Below are positions 10,773-21,876 of a stretch of DNA of 64,000 bases, piece after piece; the first letter of the stretch is position 1; each line of letters opens with the position of its first letter. The stretch comes from Lithobates sylvaticus (taxonomy: Eukaryota > Chordata > Amphibia > Anura > Ranidae). The notes beneath the pieces are model-generated. The model had not been told where the DNA came from, ran no database searches, and saw nothing but the letters and a program-made list of their open reading frames with translations. The DNA is taken from contig CM053029.1 in NCBI GenBank assembly GCA_028564925.1, forward strand, positions 426,424,303-426,488,302, in the 5' to 3' direction. Position numbers and translations under genes: made by a program.

Positions 10773-11483
10773 CACCTACATTCAATGGGCAGGCTGTCCC
10801 ACGAAAGGTTCCCAAACCCCCTACACTTCACTGCCACGGCATTACCCACTAAGCTCTGATTCGATCCCAGTTCATGGCATGTCATGTCAGTGTACCCCCG
10901 TCTTCTCAGAAACATACTACCGTTCCACTCTCCTCCTTTCTCTAGTCTTCTGGCCTCAGTTTGACTGAACCATGCTCTACCACCAGTCACCTGACAACCA
11001 ATGCCTACCCATCCGCTGACCAAACAAAGGAAGCTGCAGATGAGGAGGCTCAGGAAGAGCCTGTCTATTGAGCTAAGTGTTCCCCTCATTACTGTAAGAA
11101 AATACAGCAAAGCGGGCAGATTTGCATTCCTGATTAGGAAAAAAGTTATTATTTTTTTTTTTTATTAAAAATTACAGTGCCATCATATACAGATATATAA
11201 TGCAAATTAAACAGTGTGTGCCAATGATCAGCATACTTCTGTTAATTGTATCATACATATAAAACAATTGGATTCCCCCCATTAACAGAGTCAGTGTTGA
11301 TGGGGAAATCCCTCCCACAGCACTACTGTATTCTGCCAGTGGGGAGCCAGCAGAACACCATTAGTGTTGCTGGCTTTAGCCTGTTTCCAAAACTTGCAGT
11401 GTTGAAGGAAAAGGATAATACACATTCAATCAATAGCTTCTTACCGTCAGCACATATCGAGTAGAACATAGAAAATGGAAAAT
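10773..11483. other. No gene; T-run and AT-rich sequence
   Basis: The 113-codon minus-strand frame at 10,769-11,110 has no recognisable domain. A run of T at 11,149-11,162 could be the end of a minus-strand retro-insert, but no body or duplication supports that. Confidence 0.35.
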
Positions 11484-11605
11484 TGTATACTCACCTTTCA
11501 GTAACCTTCCTTTCCTGACGCATCTTCATGGCAGCATACAGTTTGGGTTGCGCCTCCGCCCCCACAACCTGATAGGGCTGAATAGCTATAAATCCTCCCG
11601 CAATA

Positions 11606-11612
<7 letters not shown>

Positions 11613-11659
<47 letters not shown>

Positions 11660-11662
11660 TAT
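11613..11662. repeat. (TG)n(TA)n microsatellite, left part
   Basis: About 15 TG dinucleotides followed by TA dinucleotides, directly before the gypsy 5' LTR. The tract continues, in complementary (AC)n(TA)n form, after the 3' LTR. Confidence 0.9.
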
Positions 11663-12273
11663 TGTACAGGACGCCAAGGTTGGGTCCTGGACGGGTGCTA
11701 TATAGCACCAGTATTTGGGCTGTGGTCCCTTTGAAGGAGTCGCAGCGTTGCTCAGGGGGTCACCCAAAATGGGTGAGGGGTTCCGGGAGTAGCCGAGCAG
11801 GAGAGGACTGACTCGCAGTCCTCTCTAGGTTAATAATAAGTTATTTGGGACCCGGAATTTGGGAGGCTCTGAAGAGATATTCGGGTGGGAAAAGAGCCTC
11901 CCTCCCTGACCACAATGATTCAGCGCACAGGGGGTTAAGGGCCTCCAGGAAGACAGCTCATAAGACAGGAAGTAGGAGAGAGTTGGTGAGGAGGAGTAGG
12001 TGATTACACCTGTTGGTTGAGCTGTGTGGATGTCTGGAGGCTGCTAAAAGAACCTGCTGCAAAACTGTATGTGTTTTCCTTAACTTTGTTTCTGTGCTGA
12101 AGATAGGCGGATTTTCTGTTATGCTGAAGATAAGCGGACTTTGTTTTTGTATTTTTCCTGTGCGCTGAAGAAAGCCTTATTTTTTTGATTTTTCTTACAA
12201 ATAAATGTCTTTTATTATAAAACTGACGGTTTATGCACTTAATCCCGTGGAGCTATTGTCCCCAAAGTTCACA
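11663..12273 (+). repeat. Gypsy 5' LTR
   Basis: Begins TGTACAGGACGCC and ends AAAGTTCACA. It contains the perfect palindrome GGTGCTATATAGCACC at 11,694-11,709, which includes a TATA-like core, and AATAAA near 12,202. It is the same length as the 3' copy, with about three substitutions between them. Confidence 0.93.
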
Positions 12274-12359
12274 ACTGGTGGAGAATGCGGGCAAAAGTGC
12301 ATTTGCAGCCGCAAAAAACGTTTAAAACTAAACTGACATTTAAAGAGACAGTGTACAAA

Positions 12360-13420
12360 TGGCATGTCGTGGGTGAAGTCAGCTCAGACGCTGCAAACAG
12401 CAGGTAAAGGCATGGAGGAGGTCATCAGGGCTTTGGCGCAAGCCACCGTGACCCAGCAGCAAGCTTCAGCAGACGCAAACCGTCGCCATGAGGAAGCGAT
12501 GGCTCAGCAGCAGCAGGCCCTGGCACAGGCTATAGCTGCACAGCAGGAAAACACACGGTTGCTAGCCGCCCAGTTTACTGCTCAGCAGGAGTCCACTCAA
12601 GCACAGGTGACTGCCTTACAGGAGGCAGTGCAGCGGCTGGCTCAGGGACGAGAACAATCGGTCGTTGCCGTTGGCAACCAAGTGTCTGTGAGAGCCAGCC
12701 ATTTCTTACAAAAACTGACACCCAGCGATGACGTAGAGGCCTTTCTCACCACCTTTGAGAGGATAGCAGAGAGAGAGGGGTGGCCCCGTGACCAATGGGC
12801 CGGCATTATCTCTCCTTTTCTCACCGGTGACCCGCAAAAGGCCTACTTTGACCTCCCAACTGAACATATCAGCAACTATGAGCATCTGAAGGCAGAGATC
12901 CTGGCCCGCCTAGGAGTGACCATGGCTGTCCGGGCTCAGAGGGTGCATCGCTGGCGGTAGAAACCTGACGACCACCCAGGTCCCAAATGCATGAACTGAT
13001 ACAGCTGGTTAAAAAATGGCTGCAGCCAGAAAAACTGTCAGGCCCACAAATGGTGGAACGGGTGGTGATGGACTGGTACCTGCGGTCCCTGCCAGATGAC
13101 CTACAGCGCTGGGTAAGCCATGGAGACCCTGCAACCGCTGACCAGCTGGTTGAGTTGGTTGAAAGGTACACCGTGGTGGAGGACCTGCTTGGGCCTGCCA
13201 AACATCGGGAACCCACACCAAGGGCAACAAGACCGGCCACAGCACCTAGGAGAGAAGCCCTGCTAGACATTGGAACCCGCAACCCTGCACCATCTTCTGC
13301 AGAACCTCGAAGGTTGGTTCCTGTCCCTAGGATGGGAGGCCTACAGTGTTGGCGATGTCGGTCCTGGGGGCATACCCGGGCACAATGCCCACTTCAGGAG
13401 GAGCCGATGGATTGCGGGAC
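12360..13420 (+). pseudogene. Gypsy gag region with SCAN-like domain and CCHC knuckle (fossil)
   Basis: A Gln/Ala-rich coiled-coil-like N-terminus (QQQQALAQAIAAQQE) is followed by a capsid part (LTPSDDVEAFLTTFERIAE, FLTGDPQKAYFDL). Near 12,990-13,190 comes a segment that reads like a SCAN domain (LVKKWLQPEKLSGPQMVERV, then LPDDLQRWV and LVELVERY). A zinc knuckle of form C-x2-C-x4-H-x4-C (CWRCRSWGHTRAQC) lies at about 13,347-13,388. Vertebrate SCAN domains are held to derive from Gmr1-like gag, which supports the family call. Broken. Confidence 0.82.
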
Positions 13421-13479
13421 TGGTCGGAGAAGCTCCTTCTATGTGCAAAGAGCGTGTACCGCTCATCTTGATCTGGCTG

Positions 13480-16400
13480 AAGGACGGTTCGAGTGTGAAG
13501 TGTGGGTGAACCACCTTCCTGCCAGGGCCCTACTAGACTCCGGAAGCATGGTAACACTGGTACATGCCAGGGTGATTGGGAGACTTTGCCCCGTAAATAA
13601 AACTCTGCGCGTAGTGTGTATCCATGGGGATACCAGGGAGTACCCCCTGGTTCCTGTGACGGTTTCTTATGGACGTACCTCAGTGACACAAGAGGTTGGG
13701 GTAGTAAACAGTTTGATACATGATATTATAGTGGGGCGGGACTGTCGGGCTATTTCTCGAACTGTGGAACCAGGCACAGATGGGGCTGCCAGGAGAACTG
13801 GGGACACTGGGCCTGGAAGAGATGGAGTCTGAGGGGTCTAGGCCTGAAACCCCCACAACACACCCCTCTAAAACAGAGATACCTGTCACTAATAAGGATA
13901 TTGCAGAGAATGTTAATTTGAATGACAATGTTTCTGTTTCAGGCCTCAATACCGAGTTGACTTCTGAGGGGGGGGAAGCCTTCCCATTACAGGTTATGCT
14001 GGGGGAGGATGATGAGGAGCTCTCCCCGTTGCAGTTCCCAGTTGAGGAGGGTGAAGGGGAAACATCCTCAAGGTCAGTGCATCCAGACCTGGATGTACCC
14101 AGGGGTGCGTTTGGCACCGCCCAGTTGCAGGATCCTACCTTGGTCAATGCTCGAGAGCAGGTTTCTGTTGTTGATGGGGTCCCACAAATACCAGGGGCTG
14201 ATCAAAGGTTTCCTCATTTTGCATTAAAGGGGGATTTGGTTTATCGAGTGGCTGAAAGCCGAGAGGAAACTGTAGAGCAGTTACTGGTTCCCCAACCATA
14301 TAGGCGGATGCTACTTGACCTAGCCCACAATGACGCACTGGGAGGACACTTGGGGGCAGAGAAAACGGAGGCCAGGATAACCGACCGGTTTTACTGGCCA
14401 GGGGTGAAGGCCGAGGTTAAAAGATATTGTGCATCTTGTCCCATTTGCCAGTTAACTGCCCCAGGGCCACACTATAGAAGCCCTCTGGTACCCTTGCCGA
14501 TTATTGAGGTTCCGTTTGAGCGGATCGCCATGGATCTCGTGGGACCCCTGGTAAAGTCGGCAAGGGGGCACCAATATATATTAGTCATCCTAGACTACGC
14601 AACCAGGTATCCAGAAGCAGTTCGTTTGAGGAAAGCTTCCTCTAAGGCCATTGCCAAGGAGTTATTCCAAATGTTTTCACGAACTGGATTCCCCAGGGAG
14701 ATACTTACGGACCAGGGCACCCCTTTTATGTCAAAGGTGATGGCGGACTTGTGCAGACTATTTCAGATCAAGCAGTTGCGGACGTCCGTCTATCACCCGC
14801 AGACCGATGGCCTAGTTGAGAGGTTTAATAAAACTCTAAAGTCCATGTTAAAAAGAGTGGTCCAGAAAGACGGGAAGGATTGGGATATGTTACTCCCTGC
14901 CCTCTTGTTTGCCATCCGGGAGGTTCCACAAGCGTCCACGGGCTTCTCACCGTTTGAGTTAGTGTATGGACGAAGGCCCCGGGGGTTGCTTGACCTAGTC
15001 AAAGAAACATGGGAAAGTGAATCCTCACCACACAAGACCGTGGTAGAGCATATCTCTCAAATGCGAGAGAGGGTGGCTAAGGTGATGCCGCTGGTGAGGG
15101 AGCACATGCAGAAGGCTCAGGATGCCCAAAGAAGGGTGTATAACAGATCGGCTAAAATTAGACAGTTTCAAGTAGGAGACCGGGTGGCTGTCCTAATACC
15201 CACAGTGGAGAGCAAGTTCTTGGCCAGGTGGCAAGGCCCGTTTGAGGTAATAGAAAAAGTGGGTGAGGTGAACTACAAGGTACACCAGCCAGGGAAAAGA
15301 AAACCATACCAGATCTATCACGTAAATCTGTTGAAACCCTGGAGAGACAGAGAACAGGTATCCGCTGTGGTAGCGGTACAGTCAGGGGACCATGCAGGAA
15401 TCGACCTGGTGCAGGTGGCTGCTACCCTAACTAGGCCCCAAATCCAGCAAGCAAAAGAGTTTCTGCAAAGAAATAGGGACATGTTTTCAGGGTTGCCGGG
15501 TCTCACCAACGTCATCGAGCATGACATTGTGACGGAACCCTGTATAAAAATCCGGTTAAAGCCTTACCGTATCCCAGAAGCTCATAGAGTGGCAGTGTCT
15601 GAAGAGGTCAAGAGAATGCTCGAGCTTGGAGTCATTGAAGAGTCGCAGAGCGAGTGGTCGAGTCCAATCGTGTTGGTACCCAAACCCAACGGCACCCTCC
15701 GCTTCTGCAACGACTTTAGAAAACTTAATGAAGTCTCCAAGTTTGATGCTTATCCAATGCCACGGGTAGATGAGCTAATTGAGAGGTTAGGTCCAGCCAG
15801 GTATATAACCACGCTAGACCTCACAAAAGGGTATTGGTAGATTCCCCTGACCAAGAAAGCCAGGGAGAAAACAGCTTTCTCTACCCCGGAAGGCCACTTC
15901 CAGTACAAAAGAATGCCATTTGGTCTACACTCTGCCCCCGCTACATTCCAAAGGGCCATGGACCAAACTTTGCGTCCACATCAACGGTATGCTTCGGTTT
16001 ACCTAGATGACATAGTCATTTTCAGCACTGATTGGGAGTCCCATCTTCCCCGAGTTCAGGCAGTCGTAGACTCCTTGAGAAGAGCAGGATTCACCATCAA
16101 TCCGGAGAAGTGCGCGATTGGGGTAGAGAAAGCCAAGTACCTAGGGTACATTGTGGGTAGAGGGCTGGTGAAGCCCCAAATGAGTAAGGTAGAAGCCATA
16201 CAGAACTGGCCCCGCCCCCTAACCAAGAAGCAGGTCAGAGCGTTTTTGGGCATAGTTGGCTACTACCGGAGGTTTGTCTCCAACTTTGCCACCATTGCTG
16301 CACCATTGACGGACTTGACCAAAGGCAGAAAGTCAGTGATGGTACAGTGGAATGACGATGCCAAAAAAGCTTTCCAGAAGCTTAAGACGGCATTGTGACG

Positions 16401-16830
16401 GGATCCAGTGCTTGTGGCTCCAGATTTTTCTAAGGATTTTGTAGTACAGACAGATGCTTCAAGTGAAGGGCTAGGAGCAGTCCTGTCTCAAGTGATCAAT
16501 GGGGAAGAGCACCCCATAGTTTTTCTAAGTAGGAAGCTGACGGCAGCGGAGAAAAACTATGTGGTGGTGGAGCGGGAGTGTCTTGCCATCAAGTGGGCTT
16601 TAGACTCTTTACGGTATTTCCTCCTAGGTAGAAGGTTCCGCCTAGTGTCCGACCATGCCCCACTGACCTGGATGAGACAAAACAAAAACACCAATGCCAG
16701 GGTGACAAGGTGGTTCCTTTCTCTCCAGGAGTTCAATTTTGTGGTAGAGCACAGACCAGGGAGACAGCATCAGAACGCCGATGCCCTCTCCCGGGTCCAT
16801 TGTATGATGTCGAGTGGTGCCTCCAACACC
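13480..16830 (+). pseudogene. Gypsy pol region: protease, integrase, RT, RNase H (fossil)
   Basis: Protease: ALLDSGSMVTLV near 13,530. Integrase: the HHCC zinc site (H..H of GGHLGAEK, then CASCPICQ) at about 14,320-14,450, catalytic D, D and E in MDLVGP, LTDQGTPF and LVERF, and a GPF/Y module (ARWQGPFEVIEKVG). RT: LVPKPNGTLRFCNDFRKLN near 15,675 and YLDDIVIF near 16,000. RNase H: QTDASSEGLGAVLSQ near 16,450 and VSDHAPLTWM. Integrase stands before RT. Passage from gag to pol probably used frameshifting or read-through, as in the family. Broken. Confidence 0.88.
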
Positions 16831-16857
16831 TCCGCGTTGAGGCAGAGGGGGGGGATA

Positions 16858-17468
16858 TGTACAGGACGCCAAGGTTGGGTCCTGGACGGGTGCTATATAG
16901 CACCAGTATTTGGGCTGTGGTCCCTTTGAAGGAGTCGCAGCGTTGCTCAGGGGGTCACCCAAAATGGGTGAGGGGTTCCGGGAGTAGCCGAGCAGGAGAG
17001 GACTGACCCGCAGTCCTCTCTAGGTTAATAATAAGTTATTTGGGACCCGGAATTTGGGAGGCTCTGAAGAGATATTCGGGTGGGAAAAGAGCCTCCCTCC
17101 CTGACCACAATGATTCAACGCACAGGGGGTTAAGGGCCTCCAGGAAGACAGCTCATAAGACAGGAAGTAGGAGAGAGTTGGTAAGGAGGAGTAGGTGATT
17201 ACACCTGTTGGTTGAGCTGTGTGGATGTCTGGAGGCTGCTAAAAGAACCTGCTGCAAAACTGTATGTGTTTTCCTTAACTTTGTTTCTGTGCTGAAGATA
17301 GGCGGATTTTCTGTTATGCTGAAGATAAGCGGACTTTGTTTTTGTATTTTTCCTGTGCGCTGAAGAAAGCCTTATTTTTTTGATTTTTCTTACAAATAAA
17401 TGTCTTTTATTATAAAACTGACGGTTTATGCACTTAATCCCGTGGAGCTATTGTCCCCAAAGTTCACA
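16858..17468 (+). repeat. Gypsy 3' LTR
   Basis: Directly follows the polypurine tract and begins TGTACAGGACGCC. It repeats the palindrome GGTGCTATATAGCACC at 16,889-16,904 and the polyadenylation signal. It is nearly identical to the 5' LTR, so the insertion is young relative to every other element here. Confidence 0.93.
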
Positions 17469-17507
<39 letters not shown>

Positions 17508-17533
17508 ACACATATATATATATATATATATAT
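17469..17533. repeat. (AC)n(TA)n microsatellite, right part
   Basis: The complementary-composition continuation of the tract at 11,613-11,662 on the other side of the gypsy element. Confidence 0.9.
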
Positions 17534-17544
17534 CTCAGCTCAGA

Positions 17545-17660
17545 CAGGTGGGCATCTGTATGCTGTCATGAAGATGTGACAGGAAAGGAAAATTACGGAA
17601 AGATGAGAATACAATTTTTAGTTTTCCTGTCGCATCATGGCAGCATACACTTTGGGGAAT
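17545..17660. repeat. DIRS internal complementary region
   Basis: The first half (GTATGCTGTCATGAAGATG, then ACAGGAAAGG) is complementary to the left terminus at 11,490-11,555. The second half (CCTGTCGCATCATGGCAG) is complementary to the right terminus near 20,850-20,880. In DIRS elements this junction is thought to template circularisation of the cDNA. Confidence 0.7.
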
Positions 17661-18870
17661 AACTCGCAAACTGGGTATGAAACTAAATAAGTTTATTTAA
17701 CAAGGAATAGATGTGTTGGCTGGAATGATTGATCTTCTGAAATCCACAGCCATCAACTGTGCGGAATCCACCTTGTAATGTGTCATAAAAGGTGTTCCTA
17801 GATGACCAGGTAGCTGCTCTGCATATCGTTTGAGGATACCTAGCAGTAAGCTGTCCAAAAACTTGCCACTGCCCTGGTGGAGTGAGCCTTCAAACCCTTA
17901 GGTATTTGCATCTGTCGCAACAAATGCAACGGTGTGAGAGGATACGGTTTGCCCGTTTTTAAAGTCATGTTGAATGATTAAATAATTACCTGTTTTCCTG
18001 ATTGGGCCCATTGCCGTGAGGCATGCTGAAATGATGCTTTTCACATCCAGCGAATGCGGGTCGCCTTGCTTTGTGAGAAGAGCTGGGAGGCTTATCTCTT
18101 GGTTAAAATGAAAGGAGGATACTTTTGGGATGAAACGGTCTGAAGGTCTTAGGACTACCCTGTCTGCATAGAAGATTAAGTAGGGCTCTTTTGCCAGAAA
18201 AGCTTGCATTTCCGATACTCTTTTTTCTGATGTTATGGCAATGAACAATGTGACCTTGAGCGTTAGGTCCCATAGGGAGATGTTTTCGATTGGAAAAGAG
18301 TTTTTTTGAGACAAGGCTTCCAAAGCTATTGAAAGGTCCCATGCCAGGAAGGTAGACTTCCTGGGGGGCCTTGACTTTAGACAGGTCTTTTGGAATTGGA
18401 TGACAAGAGGGTTTTGGGCCCACTTAACTCCTGTCATAGCTGATAATGCTGTCACTTGCACCTTTAGAGTACTTGATCTGAGGCCTTTTTCCAGGCCTGA
18501 CTGGAGGAATTCAAGGATTTGTGATACTACTGGTGAAGAGGAGTTCCAAGATTGTTGTGCAAATGAGATGAATTTCTCCCAAATCCGTACTGTTGGTTGT
18601 GGCCTTCCTGGCTTGGAGTAGAGTTTCCACCACTTTCTGAGAACAGCCCTGATCTAGGAACCTAGACATTTCAGCCTCCATGCCATCAGATGTAACCTTT
18701 TTTTGGTGTCACGCTTTGGGAGAGTAAGTCCGCTGTGATCGGAAGAGACAACAGGTTCTCGTTCTCTTGTTTTCAGCTGGAGAAGAGTTGTAAACCATGG
18801 CCTTCTCCGCCAAAAGGGTATAACTGCTACCACTGTTGACGTTGACCTCTTGAGCCTGAGCAGGAACCTT
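17660..18870 (-). pseudogene. DIRS tyrosine recombinase region (fossil)
   Basis: Minus-strand peptides FLAWDLSIALEALS, LTLKVTLFIAITSEKRVSEM, YADRVVLRPSDRFIPKV and SLDVKSIISACL match the N-terminal and core parts of vertebrate DIRS tyrosine recombinases. In the living family this enzyme joins a circular DNA intermediate to the target, replacing an integrase. Upstream pieces (for example RRPWFTTLLQLKTRE) match the segment that ends the RT/RNase H frame in DIRS. Old and broken. Confidence 0.75.
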
Positions 18871-18871
18871 A

Positions 18872-20010
18872 CTATGAGAGGCGGAGGGAAGATGTGACCC
18901 AGTCAGAAGTCCCAGGAGTGTTGCAGTTAGTCTTTGAGGCAGCGTCCGCTGCCCAGGGCTTCAGCCACAATGCTCTTCTGGCTATTACTGAAGCCAACAT
19001 TGCTCTTAAAGAGGATCTGATTGTAGCCACTGAAGCTTCCGCAACGAAATCTCCGGTGAGACTAAGCTCCTGAAGGGCTGTGATTACCTTGTCTTGATCT
19101 GCCACTTCTATAATTAGCTTCCCAATTTTGGAAGAACAGCTGGAGATGGCTCTTCATACTGCTGCTAGTGCCACTGTGGTCTACAGGTGCCGCCTGTGGC
19201 CAGGTAAGCTCTCTTTAGATCAAGATCGATCTTTCGGTTTAACACATCCCTGAACATTACCGCATCCTTAATGGGTAGAGTTACGTGCCTGGCCAAATGC
19301 ATAAGTGATGCGTCTACCAAGTTAGGCTGCTTAAGTGGGTTAAGCTTTGCTAGTCTTATTAAGACTGGTCTTTTCCTCTGGCTTTTGCCACTCCTCTTTG
19401 ATCAGGTCTTCCAATTCGTCTTTAAGATTTGGAAAATATTTTTTCAAATTCCATGGGGCTTCTTTAGGCTCCTCCCAACCTATTTCATCCTTTACCGATT
19501 TTACAAATGGTTCTATTAGTGAGAAATCAAAACCAGCTGAGACCTCCAAGTCTTCGCTGTCAGATGAGGCTTCTGACTTCTTTGATGTGTTGGGAGTAGC
19601 TTGCGAGGTACTCTGAACAAGTTTGTCTGCTTCCGGAGCTGAAACTTGCAGGATTGACTCTCTAAACAGACTCCCTGCTTATGTTTGTCACCTCCCTGGC
19701 CTCCGACTTTTTCTCTCTAGTAGCTTCCTCAAAGCATGTACGGCAGGCCAATTTTTCTGGAAGCGCTATGGCTCCACAGACCCAGCGGGAATTTGCGGCT
19801 GGACGGGAACGATGGCTAGGTGATAATGGCCTGCACGAAGGGGATCTCCTATAGTGGGAGTGACTATGCCGTGAGTATGATTTTGAACGGCTTCTTCTGC
19901 GATCTGAGCAGCTTAGCCTATGACCTGAGCGGCTTCTTCTGTGTGATATTTCCCTGCGCCTTGCGTTTGATGACTTCAAAGACCTGATGGGGCTGTCCAA
20001 TAAGGCAGAA
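18872..20010 (-). pseudogene. DIRS gag-like region (fossil)
   Basis: On the minus strand, an arginine/serine-rich tract (RSRSGHRLSCSDRRRSRSKS) is followed by FDFSLIEPFVKSVKDEIGWE and ARRALWLKPWAADAASKTN. The last two are recognisable blocks of DIRS ORF1: the LIPPFI-type helix and the RALWLKPW block. The basic tract probably binds nucleic acid in the active family. Broken. Confidence 0.7.
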
Positions 20011-20882
20011 TTAGTGGCAGGCTCTCTATTTCTATCTTCACTACTTACCGTCCCCCCTTATTAGGCTGTGGGTGGTCTGCTGGGGCAGCAGCCTCCATGA
20101 ATACTGATAGAAAATTCCATCTGAAAAAGGATGGAGGAAGTGGGTTACATGCAGATAGAAGTAGCAAGAAAGTACCCAAGAGAATCACCACAGAGAGTTC
20201 TGCTTACCTAGTGAAGAGGGATATAAACATGTGCAGGTAGATGATGGCTACTAGCAGGGGATACCGCAGGATCGGGCGCAGATGGATGTGTGTACTGCTG
20301 ACACTATAGGTGAAATGGGGAACACAGGATTTTAAATCTGCTGCCATCCCGACGGGGATGGCGTCCCGCCTGCGCACTCGTGCAGCAAGGAAACCAGTGC
20401 CATCTTGAACACTGGTAAAACAGGAATTCGGCCACGTCACTGCCGTCCACGCATTTGCAGAAGCGATCGGGTGCCATTGCTGGAAACAACTAAATATTGT
20501 GAAACTACAGGGCTCAGAGGACCCGTTGGAGGGAAAGGAAGGGCACAGAAATGAAATTGCAGGCCGCTGCATACAAACTAAGCCAATTTAAGGCTTGTGA
20601 AATGCCAGGCAACATACCCCTGAGACCACCAGAGTGGGGTTCCTTCCATCTAGCTCATTTAGAGGCTGTACAGGCAAGGACTTCCACCCAGGAGAGGCTT
20701 GAACCTGGCTGTGGTGAAAGCAGTAAGGGGTGCTGATCCATTCGGTCCTGGCAGGTGAGGGAAAAAAAAGCAGAATATTGCGGGAGGGGCCCTCTCTAGG
20801 ATTTATAGCTATTTGGTCCCATCAGGTTGTGGGGGCGGAGTCACAACCCAATATGTATGCTGCCATGATGCGACAGGAAACA

Positions 20883-21531
20883 GACTATTTATTTAGTATA
20901 ACATAGCAATTATGTATAGCACTGAATCACCTTGTTAGCTCAATGTTGCAAACAACATTTTTTCCCCTTCATATAAAATGCAAACTAAAGCTCCTGCAAA
21001 AGGCATATTAGATATATAGCATCTAGCAAGTTAGTAAGAAGTTACTACAATTAAGTTTTGCTAATAATCAATGTTATTTACTTCATACCTTGATAAATGG
21101 CTTTACATTAAAAAAAAAAAAAAAAAACTGATATAAGGAAACAGGGTTGGTCAGGGTTGCTTTATTTTCTATTAATGTGCTTATTCTCCTGTTGCACAAA
21201 TACATGTGTGCAGGTAATACACTGACATGAACATAATTAGATAAATAGCCTATGATTACTTACATGAGGTTTTGTACAACCTCTGGTTAGAACTTTAACA
21301 TTACTACATTAACCTCTATTACTTTTAAACAGACGATCAGGCAGAGTGCAAGTGATAAGACTAAAGAAGTAATTCCAGCTAAATATGTCTGCGGTTACTG
21401 TGTTCCGCAAATAAACCATATATATGAATCATAGGACTAATCAACAGAATTGACAGACATCCTTGGGTTATATTATTCAAACAATAGCACAAATGAATGC
21501 AAGGAATATATTATATATACACACATATATA
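20883..21531. other. AT-rich stretch, no gene
   Basis: Includes an A-run near 21,110-21,127 and a short TA/CA microsatellite at about 21,510-21,531 that abuts the Tc1 left end. No coding signal was seen. Confidence 0.4.
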
Positions 21532-21876
21532 CAGTAGCTCACAAAAGAGTAAACCCCTCACATTTTTGTAAATATTTTATTATATCTTTTCATGTGACAA
21601 CACTGAAGAAATGTCACTTTGCTACAATGTAAAGTAGTGAGTGTAAAGCTTGTATAACAGTGTAAATTTGCTATCCCCTCAAAATAACAACACACAGCCA
21701 TTAATGTTTAAACTGCTGTCAACAAAAGTGAGTACACCCCTAAGTGAAAATTTCCAAATTGGGCCCAATTAGACATTTCCCCTCCCTAGTATAATGTGAC
21801 TCGTTAGTGTTACAAGGTCTCAGGTGTGAATGGGGAGCAGGTGTGAAATTTGGTGTTATCAACGTGGCACCTAATG

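Larger units (their letters stand above)
11663..17468 (+). mobile_element. Gmr1-type Ty3/gypsy LTR retrotransposon (fossil)
   Basis: Two 611-bp LTRs bracket a plus-strand interior. A likely primer-binding site starts near 12,276 (TGGTGGAGAATGCGGG), and a polypurine tract (GGCAGAGGGGGGGG) lies at about 16,841-16,854. The domain order is gag, protease, integrase, then RT and RNase H. This is the reverse of ordinary Ty3/gypsy and the mark of the Gmr1 group of deuterostome elements. The LTRs differ at only about 3 of 611 positions, so insertion was recent. The layout looks whole, but the coding region carries about three breaks. It sits in a dinucleotide tract, so the target duplication cannot be read with confidence. 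Confidence 0.88.
11484..20882 (-). mobile_element. DIRS-like tyrosine-recombinase retroelement (fossil), split by gypsy
   Basis: An imperfect inverted terminal repeat joins 11,505-11,612 (GCATCTTCATGGCAGCATAC, GCCCCCACAACCTGAT, AGCTATAAATCCT) with the complement of 20,770-20,880. A third, internal copy at 17,545-17,660 joins sequence complementary to both ends: this is the internal complementary region that defines DIRS architecture. Coding parts read on the minus strand, gag-like then recombinase-like; the RT/RNase H core is not recognised. The copy is broken, with several breaks. A gypsy element occupies 11,663-17,468 within a TG/TA microsatellite between the internal complementary region and the 3' terminal repeat. 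The DIRS copy is clearly older than the gypsy. Confidence 0.8.

Noticed and set aside
11498-11811. Frames encoding runs of HT or CV/YI
   Set aside because: Products of the TG/TA microsatellite; the same applies at 23,809-24,012 and 42,156-42,338.
16642-16962. Minus-strand 106-codon frame over the gypsy 3' end
   Set aside because: Antisense to RNase H and the LTR; the same peptide appears antisense to the 5' LTR.
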